From: Drosophila miranda
Taxonomy: Eukaryota > Arthropoda > Insecta > Diptera > Drosophilidae
Length of the DNA stretch: 64,000 bases
Assembly (NCBI RefSeq): GCF_003369915.1
Contig: NW_022881614.1
Span: 21,988,336 to 22,052,335, forward strand
Direction: 5' to 3'
Shown: positions 56,467 to 64,000 of the stretch, piece by piece
How the letters are laid out: each line of letters starts with the position of its first letter
Position numbering within the stretch: the stretch's first letter is position 1
Program-made: the position numbers and the translations under genes
Notes under the pieces: model-generated
The model's database searches: none
Told to the model about the DNA's origin: nothing
The model's input: the letters and a program-made list of their open reading frames with translations, nothing else

Positions 56467-57869
56467 ACTTACAGAATAACTACAGAGACTGGGGTCTGGG
56501 GCACACTAAACTTGGCGAAACGCTCTCCTCACGCCTCTCACTGTCTGCCGCTCGGTCGCTCTCGCTCTCTCTATCCCTCTGATCTTGCGCTGCAGTGCGT
56601 TAAAATATTTACTTTTTATTTATAAACATTTTATGGTTTTATGAAATGTAAAATTCGTGTGTCAATAAAACGAACTTTGCTGGCACGCATACACTGACAG
56701 GTCAGGCGACACTTGATTCAGTACGAGGTGTATTACGGATACCCCGAGTCGAGTCCGAGTTCAAGACACATTCACGGACAAGGTCATCACGCAGCGTAGT
56801 CGCTTGCTTTGCGTACGTTTCCGTTCAAAGTACCGATCCCGACTGCCGACTGCAAACACGGATGTTGGGGAAGCTGCAACGGCGGCCAACGCTGACACAG
56901 AGACAGACAGCAGGCAGGGCACCGCAGAAGAGGCGATGTGAAGCGACGCGACGCGACGGCAATGGCAACAGGCGACGGGGCAACTGGCAATGGCACCTGG
57001 CACAAGCAGAAGCAGAAGCATCAGCACTTCCGCGCAGTGCGCAACCACTGACGGGAAATATCGAAAAGTAATTCTGATTGCGATACATTTAATTCAGGTG
57101 AGATTCGTGGCCGCTCTTTGGCCTGCCTTTAGCGGGGGTGTGCCTCCTTTTCTTCTTACGTGTTCCTTGGACGCAGGGCTGGGGCAGAGCTTGTGCGACG
57201 ACGTTGACAACAGCAGCGACGGCGGCAAAAGTTACTAACTGATACGAAGCGCAACCAGCAGGCAGCAGGCCGCAGAGCAGAGCAGAGACGACGACGACAG
57301 CGGGTACACTGATGACGGCGACGGCGGCGCGGTATTCAAATTCGACAATCAATTCAAACGGCGGCCTGCGACACAGACGTGTTTTTGTTTTGCGCTCCGC
57401 ATTTTTTCCTTTTGTTTTGAATAAACAGCCGGTGTTTTCCTAACTAAATTCTAATTATACTTTCTAACCAGACAGCAATCTGGAAATCTATTCATTTACG
57501 CGAGTGCATGCCTTTGATTTGTGTTAAAACATTATTTAACTTTTTATTTTTCGACGTCGGCTTGTGCTTGTGTTTGTGTTGTTGCAGTGAGTGAGTACGC
57601 ATTACATTGCATTGCAGTCCGCTCTCGTCTGGTAGCTTTTGTTGTTTTATCACTCTCTCGCTATCACCTCAACTTTAATACCTGTTCTTTCTCTCTCGCT
57701 CTTCAAACTTTCTGAGCAATAGCGCTCTCTGCTTAGTAGCTCTCGCTATAACCGCTCTCCACTCTGCTCTCTTTTTTTTACCAATTCCGCTTTGAGCGTT
57801 GTCTGGCACATTGGTCTGATACCAATTTGTTTTGCAAATAATAGTAAATAAATAAATAATAAAACGGAA
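56467..57869. other. Unassigned DNA; right part may be 5' UTR of the next element
   Basis: No convincing coding sequence. It contains short purine/CGACG-rich runs (about 56940-57310) and pyrimidine-rich CTCTC tracts (about 57640-57780). The last ~300 bp may belong to the CR1-like element. Confidence 0.4.
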
Positions 57870-57875
57870 TACGCT

Positions 57876-58901
57876 GTGGTCTGTGCCAAAAAAAGCTGTA
57901 AGAAGCAGATCACCCACGATCAGCCGAATGTCCCCTGCTGGCTCTGCGACAGCGTAGTGCACGCAAAATGCGCTGGATTTTCTGGCCTCGTGAGTGATGC
58001 TATAGCCAAACGTAATGGCTTGCATTACAGTTGCGAGGCATGCCGTGCGGTGGAGAAAGACATGGTGGCTTTCATGAGGCAGACGCGGAGTGGCTTTAAG
58101 GAGCTAACCGTTGGTTTTAAAAACCAATACGATCGGCTCCTAGCCATGGAGGCTCAGTTTAGCAGTTTAAAACTGCTGAATGAGTCTCCGAGGCGCAAAA
58201 AGGTCAGTCCGCGGGATCTGCAATTGCCAACCGTCACTCAGCCGTGCGCCGCCGAAAAACTGACTCCGACCACTCCAAGTGTGCAGCAGTTGATCTCGTT
58301 TGCCACTCCAAGGGCAACGACAGCTGCTGGCGATGCAGATTCGGTAGCCGAATTCATCGCCTCGGAAAATGTGCAGCCAAGTACGTCTGCAGCGTCCGTG
58401 TCCGTGGTGTCCGCAAGTTCGCTAGTTGTCCCGTCTATCCCGATCCCACCAGTAAATAGACGTTCCGGACCTCCGTTTGTTGCCACCACAGGTACTAAAC
58501 CACTGGTGGGAGTCCCACCAAAACGACAAGTTTTTGTTTCACGGCTGGCCCCTGACCTCACACCTGATGATGCAATTGCTTTTATTCAAAGCAAAATAAA
58601 AGCCGTGGGTTTAAAGGTGGATAAATTTAACTTCTCTTATGCCAGGGAGATAGCCTCGTTTAAGATAAGCATCTCCCCAACTCAATTTGACACCATTTGC
58701 TCCGCCAAATTTTGGCTGGAGCATTTGGTGGTGAAGGAGTTTAAGGCTAAGAAGAAGAATAGGCCCCCATATCCCTTCCAAGTCTTTCCAGTGTGCCACC
58801 CTCAACCTCAACTTCCTCTTCCTCAACTTCCCGTCTTGCTTCCTTTCCAAAAAACTAACTTCTCTTTTAGTAACCTATCAGAATGTAAGAGGCTTGTGTA
58901 G
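57876..58901 (+). pseudogene. CR1-like ORF1, PHD-finger protein
   Basis: Near the N terminus is a zinc-finger pattern of the PHD type (CWLCDSVVHAKCAGFSG, then HYSCEAC). It is followed by a long Ser/Thr-rich linker and a C-terminal segment that looks like an RNA-recognition or esterase-type fold used in LINE ORF1 (VFVSRLAPDLTPDDAIAFIQ). No clear ATG is seen at the 5' end; the frame opens without one near GTGGTCTGTG, so the start codon has probably been lost. The frame stays open for about 340 codons and overlaps ORF2 slightly. Confidence 0.75.
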
Positions 58902-61680
58902 TAAGCTCAGCATTCTTTTCCGGGATAGTGTTGCATTTGCTTTCCACGTTATTGTGTTTACTGAAACCTGGTTAAAGCCGGACATTCTTAGTTCCGAGGT
59001 TTTGGCAGGTCGGTACACAACTTTTAGAAAGGACCGTTCGTCTCGACGTGCAGGGGGGGTTCTTGTTGCAGTGGACTCTTACTTCACGTCAGAACACTTC
59101 ACAGTCCAAGTTCAACAGGAACTGGAATTCCTGTGTGTAAAACTGACTCTTCCCGCTTTCGCTATATTCATTACTTGCTCGTATATCCCACCTTCTTCGG
59201 ATATTTCAATTTATGAGCAGCACTTGTCCGCTTTAACCGCTGTTTCTTCCTCGCTAACTGATAAAGATCGTATGATAGTTCTTGGTGACTTCAACTTGCC
59301 AGGAACTGTTTGGTCTTCGGTAAACGAGTCTAGTATCCTAGTGCCCATGTCACGACATGACTTTGTTGACGGCTTGCTTGACCTATCCCTGTCTCAAGTC
59401 AGCCATGTGGAAAATTCCTTGGGTCGATTGCTTGATCTGTGCCTTGTATCGGATCCGACCATAGTGTTGTTAACCCGAGCCCTTCCGCTCACTATACCTG
59501 CAGACGCCTACCACCCTACTTTCGAGGTGTCGCTAGATATAGGACCAACTGTATTTTATCGGTCGAGTAGGCTGCCCGAACGTGTCCGCTGCTTTCGTAA
59601 AGCCGAGTTTGCGAAGCTTAATAACCTCATTAGGGACTTTGATTGGTCCGCTTTGTACTTGTGCACTGATATCATAAAAGGCACAAACATTTTTTACAAT
59701 GCTCTTGGCACATTTTTCGATTCTTGTGTCCCGCTTTCTTGTCCGACTAGATCCGGAAAACCCCCTTGGTTTACCAAAGAGTTATCCAGTCTAAAAAACT
59801 TAAAAACAAGACTTTATAAAAAATTTCAAGAAGTGGGTTCTCCTACTTCTCACTCTCGCTATGTATTAGCTCGGTCAAACTTTTCAGTTCTTAATGCTCA
59901 ATGCTATAAGAACTACCTATCTCGATGCAGGATACGTTTTTCTCAGGACCCTAAACAGTTTTACAGCTTCGTAAACAGTAAGCGTAGAACGTCCGCACAC
60001 CCATCCGCACACCACCCAATCCTCATTTTGTAATACGGTGGCAAATAATGATCAGGCAATTGCCGATCTTTTTGCACAATTCTTCCAAACCACCTGTTCT
60101 GAGGAAAGCTACTCTGGTCATCGGTTTACTCTGGTTTACCGAGGTCGAACGGCATTTTCAGTCCCTTGTTAAATGAATGTTCCCTACTTCATGATCTTCG
60201 ACTAGTTAAGCCGGTGTTTTCACCGGGTCCAGACGGGGTTCCAGGTTGTGTACTCAGGTACTGCGCCGAGGCTCTGTGTGGACCTTTGCCTAAACTATTC
60301 ACCCTGTCCATTGATTCTTCTTGCTTCCCCCGATCTGGAAGGAATCGTTTATAATTCCTCTCCATAAAAAAGGTAGCAAGTCTGATGCAAAAAATTATAG
60401 AGGTATAGCAAAGTTATCCGCTATTCCTAAAATGTTTGAGAAGGTTGTAACTCCGCACTTGCAACATCTCTGCAAGTCACTTATATCTCCAACTCAGCAT
60501 GGATTTATAAGGCGGCGATCAACCACCACGAACTTGTTAGAGTTTACCTCTTTCATTATTAAAGGCTTTCAATGTAACTTACAGACGGATGTTATTTACA
60601 CCGACTTTAGTAAAGCATTCGACTCTGTAAACCATTCCCTTTTAGCGCATAAACTTGACCTTTTAGGGTTTCCGCCCAACCTCCTGAGATGGATTTCTAG
60701 CTATCTTTGTTCTAGGTCTCAAAGAGTCCTCTTCAAAAACTCCCTCTCTTTCCCAGTAAAGGTTTCTTCGGGAGTACCACAAGGCAGCCATCTAGGCCCC
60801 TTACTCTTCACACTCTTTATTAATGACTTACCTTCAGTATTAACATACTCTCGAGTCCTTATGTATACTCTGTGTCCAGTACAAGGACATTTCATTTCAT
60901 TCTCGCTTGCAGTCCGATCTCAATAACTTTCAGTCATGGTGTTGTGCAAACTTGTTACACCTTAATGCCTCGAAATGCAAAGTTATGACATTTCATCGTT
61001 CTAGCCCTTTGTTGGCTCCCAACACCCTATTTGGTGGTTCTCTTGAGAGAATTACCCTGGTGGATGATCTGGGTGTTATGTTAGACCCCAAGCTAAAGTT
61101 TTCCGAACACATTTCTACCATGGTAAATAAGGCCATGGGCGTGCTTGGGTTTATAAAGAGGTGGTCAAAGGAATTTGACGACCCCTATATAACAAAGACT
61201 CTCTATACCTCGCTTGTTCGTCCGATCTTAGAATACGGCTACTGTGTATGGTGCATTCAGTACAAAGTACACCAGGACCGTATAGAATCAGTACAGAAAA
61301 ACTTTTTACTCTTTGCTCTGAGGGGCCTTAACTGGGATGCGGGTGTAAGACTCCCATCTTACTCTAGTAGACTACTATTAGTAAACCTCCCATCCTTAGT
61401 TAACCGTAAAAAAATGCTTGGTGTGATATTTATGCACAACTTGATCAGGGGTGACATAGACAGCCCTGATCTGTTGAGCCGCATAAACTTCACGATTCCT
61501 ATTAGACTGACTAGAAATTTTATACCGTTGTTCCTTCCACTTTGTAGATCGAATTATTCCTTGCATGAACCGTTTAGGGTCTTATGCTCGGATTATAATT
61601 CCCTCTACCATATTATATCCACCACTAATTCTCTTCCTCTTATTAAATTATTAATCCTTACAAACCTTTCTATTAATTAG
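58884..61680 (+). pseudogene. CR1-like ORF2: endonuclease and RT, active site deleted
   Basis: The endonuclease starts at YQNVRGLCSKLS and shows VIVFTETWLKPDI, RAGGVLVAV, IVLGDFNLPG and DAYHPTFEV, the expected catalytic blocks. A stop follows at 60033. The RT resumes at FSPGPDGVPG and, in another frame, FIIPLHKKGSKSDAKNYRGI, HGFIRRRSTTTNL, IYTDFSKAFDSVNHSLL and SSGVPQGSHLGPLLFTLFIN. The [FY]ADD box expected after SRVLMY is missing: MY is followed directly by TLCPVQG with a frame shift. The thumb and C terminus follow from 60907 (LHLNASKCKVMTF, LVRPILEYGYCVW). Certainly inactive. Confidence 0.85.
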
Positions 61681-62461
61681 TAACTGTAGTGCTATTTGTA
61701 TTTTGATTGCATGCTTAGTTTCTTAGTAAGTTTAGTACTAATTTTCCTCGAATGTTAGTCTAATAGCTATCTTTCTTGCATGTTCGCGTTTGGTTCGGCT
61801 ACGCACCGCGCGTCATGCGGCAGCGCCCCTCGGTCGGTTGGGCGGGAGGAGGGCTGCGTTTTGCCTGGGATCCGCGCGTAACAGCCTTCTGCTGGTGTCA
61901 CACGGGCCACTTGACGGTGCAGTAACTGCATCGCCTCTTGAAAGATGCAGTCATTGCATGTCAACGTCCAAAAGTAAAAATGGCAATCGAATTACTAATG
62001 CCATTCGAATGAAAGCATTTATAGTGAGAGAGAAAGAGAGGGACAGAGAGAGAGCGTTGTAGACAGAACAGAAAAAGACTATAGAAACAACTACCAATAG
62101 GAAAAGAAAGAAACAACAAAATAATATGCGAAAACAAAACAAAACTCGACGACTACGGAGGCGCTGCTAGGTGCTCGGGGAGGTGGCTGGGGTTGCTGCT
62201 CTCTTGGCGATCCATCAGCGGTCAAACGATTTTCTACCTGATCGATTGATGAATGGGGGGAAGTAGAGATAGATTCGAGTGATTTCCATGGCTGTTAGAA
62301 GGGGTTGGAAGGGGCTGCTGGGCACATGTCCCTTGACCCTGAACCCTGAACAAAGAGCGATTCGATTCGATCCAATTAAAATCCACATCGATTGCACCCA
62401 CTTAACCCAACCACCAGCCAGCAACACAACCCACAATCCAGCATCATTATTCACATCTTCA
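61681..62461. other. Unassigned DNA with a purine-rich tract
   Basis: No gene seen. A GAGAGAGAAAGAGAGGG-type tract lies at about 62023-62056 and an A-rich stretch at about 62060-62150. Confidence 0.4.
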
Positions 62462-63320
62462 TCAATGGCTCGCAACACTGGACAAGGTCAGGATTAGGGT
62501 CAGGGTGAGGCCAGAGCCACGACGGGGTATGCTGGCGCTTGTGGTACTGCTTATGGTAAAGCTCATGTGATCGTATATGTTGGTGAAGATCATGGGTCCG
62601 TATTCCTGGCTTTTTGTCCGCAGTCCCAACACCCCGTACAGCGTATGGTTGCAGAGGAGCGGAGTACCCAGATCTCCCCGGCTTGTGTTCCCGTATCCAT
62701 CACTGCGGATCGCGCAGATGGTTTTGTTGCGAAAGGAGCAGCTACTCTGACAATTTAGTTCGGGCTTCGTCCACACCATCAGCATCATCATCTCGTTCGT
62801 AATGGGTCCGTCCTGTGGAGGAGGTGCAGTCACACGGATATTCTTTGCAGGATGATCTGCACACTCACGGTGTACATTATTCCCCAACCCAAGGTTATGC
62901 AGGTTGTGTTCTTTGGCATCTCATGCTCTGGCAGCATCGTCTGACTGTAGTGCAGGTTCCTGGGGACAAAGCTCTTCAGCTGCAGCAGGGCCAAGTCATG
63001 GCAATATGCTCTGTACTTGGGGATGCAGGACAATCCTCTTCACGGCAATCTTCTTCTCACTGACTGGCTCGTCAAGGCGGTTTAAGGTATCGAGCACCAC
63101 CATCAGATTTCTTCTTTCGATGGGGTAGCAGCAGGAGCTGGAAGGCCTCACGGAGACGCAGCGAGCGGTGGTTACAACTCAAGAGGACGTGATTATGAAC
63201 CCGCCGCAAAACTGGTTGTTGCCCCAAAACCGAATTGGCTTTGCAGTGCGAATCGACACTACGAACTTGGAATCATCCGAGATATCGTGATCCCAAGCTA
63301 CCGATGGTGTCCTGTCTATA
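62462..63320 (-). pseudogene. Trypsin-like serine protease (S1) pseudogene
   Basis: Minus strand, three frames. From upstream: SKFVVSIRTAKPIRFWGNN, then FCGGFIITSS, a stop, then VVTTARCVS, where S1 proteases have TAAHC with the catalytic His. Next, in a second frame, HDLALLQLKSF (D of the triad kept) and TCITLGWG. Last, from 62887, GDLGTPLLCNHTLYGV in place of GDSGGPL, so the catalytic Ser position is Leu, followed by GPMIFTNIYDHM as at the end of trypsins. With at least one stop, two frame changes and two of three triad residues lost, it cannot be an active protease. Confidence 0.8.
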
Positions 63321-64000
63321 ACTATAATTCACAGAACACAGGCACGAAGAGCATCAAAGACAGTAGCACACGGAAGACTGCCCTATTTTCGCAAGATGCA
63401 GAGTTTTTGTCAATTCCGGAAAGGATAAAGAGAAATGTATTGGATCATCTATAGCAAAGACGATGGCATGTTTGCCTAGAAGCGACTGGTGATGCTGTTA
63501 AAGGAAAACTGGCACAAGAATTTCAGTCGCGAAACCAAGCAAGACACGTTTGCACAGACGCAACTGTTGATGCTTACCAACAGAATCTGTACTAGACGCG
63601 ACTGTTGATGAATGAGGACAATTTATTAAAGACTCGACTGTTGATGTTGTTGGAACACTACGTAGCTCGCGTTCGAGAACTTTTTAGATGGAAAATTGAT
63701 TCCTTTTGTGGATTGCACAAATAAATAATCGTTCGTATTTTTAATCATATTTTGCGATTCCAACTGAACGAGGTGTCACCCCGTATTCGATGCTGTCTTT
63801 ATCAGCAGACGACTGCCCTCTCTCTGTCTCTATCTGCACTCTGTCTGCCTGAGTGTCTTTCTCTCTGGCTCCTATCACCTTAGCCCACTCCCTTGTTTCG
63901 GGGGAGCAGTTGACTTCCGCTGAGGAACACAAAACGAAGAAAAATGTAAAATTTAAAGCGAGTAAAAATAAGTCAACTCGATAAAAACAGCGAAACGGAA
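63321..64000. other. Unassigned DNA with a recurring GACTGTTGATG motif
   Basis: No coding region seen. Four copies of a CGACTGTTGATG-like motif occur at about 63482-63494, 63558-63572, 63598-63610 and 63635-63646. The last 250 bp are pyrimidine-rich, with TCTGTCTC tracts. Confidence 0.4.

Larger units (their letters stand above)
57870..61680 (+). mobile_element. CR1/Jockey-superfamily non-LTR retrotransposon, defective
   Basis: Two coding regions: ORF1 with a PHD-type zinc finger and ORF2 with endonuclease and RT but no RNase H, the CR1-like layout. ORF2 is broken by frame changes near 60030 and 60330 and by a deletion of the RT active site. The 3' end is near 61680 or shortly after; no tail or target duplication could be fixed. 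Confidence 0.8.

Overview
This is eukaryotic DNA from a Drosophila of the obscura group, most likely a degenerating, repeat-rich chromosome such as the D. miranda neo-Y. Three things support this. The host genes are Drosophila three rows (thr), Orai (olf186-F) and a MORN-repeat gene, which to my knowledge lie close together on Muller element C. Six copies of a ~1.1 kb DINE-1/ISY-type Helitron-like repeat are scattered through the window. Nearly every host gene is present in damaged duplicate copies between transposons. The species and chromosome are inference; the gene families are read from the translated sequence.

Layout. 1-6109: BEL/Pao LTR retrotransposon, 5' LTR cut by the window edge, reading frames broken. 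6110-6500: promoter-side sequence of thr copy A. 6501-15070: I-clade non-LTR element carrying a hAT fragment in its RT and two ISY copies in its A-rich tail; a 17-bp target-site duplication places the insertion across the thr start codon. 15075-21557: host block A = thr-A pseudogene, MORN gene on the opposite strand, last exon of Orai. 21558-23776: tandem ISY pair. 23777-26412: rearranged BEL element. 26413-27549: ISY. 27550-29416: unassigned DNA with a 39-bp insert in a 13-bp duplication. 29417-33446: block B = thr-B (open for about 950 codons, then truncated) and a MORN fragment. 33447-53033: a 19.6 kb Ty3/Gypsy array that splits block B. 53034-55420: rest of block B (Orai-B with ISY inserted beside it). 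55571-56466: BEL LTR and fused 3' end. 57870-61680: CR1/Jockey-like non-LTR element. 62462-63320: serine protease pseudogene.

The Gypsy array is the most unusual structure. One ~7.9 kb unit (ORF3 reversed, pol reversed, inverted junction, ORF3 forward, 3' UTR forward) occurs twice in tandem, so the whole is a tandem repeat of foldbacks. It carries three LTRs in mixed orientation, one tRNA-Lys-type primer binding site and two polypurine tracts.

The host genes do not form a working pathway here. The window records block duplication of a thr-MORN-Orai segment followed by independent decay. Copy A keeps a good core-promoter motif but has a broken coding region. Copy B keeps a long open coding region but has a mutated promoter motif, a lost start codon and a lost C terminus.
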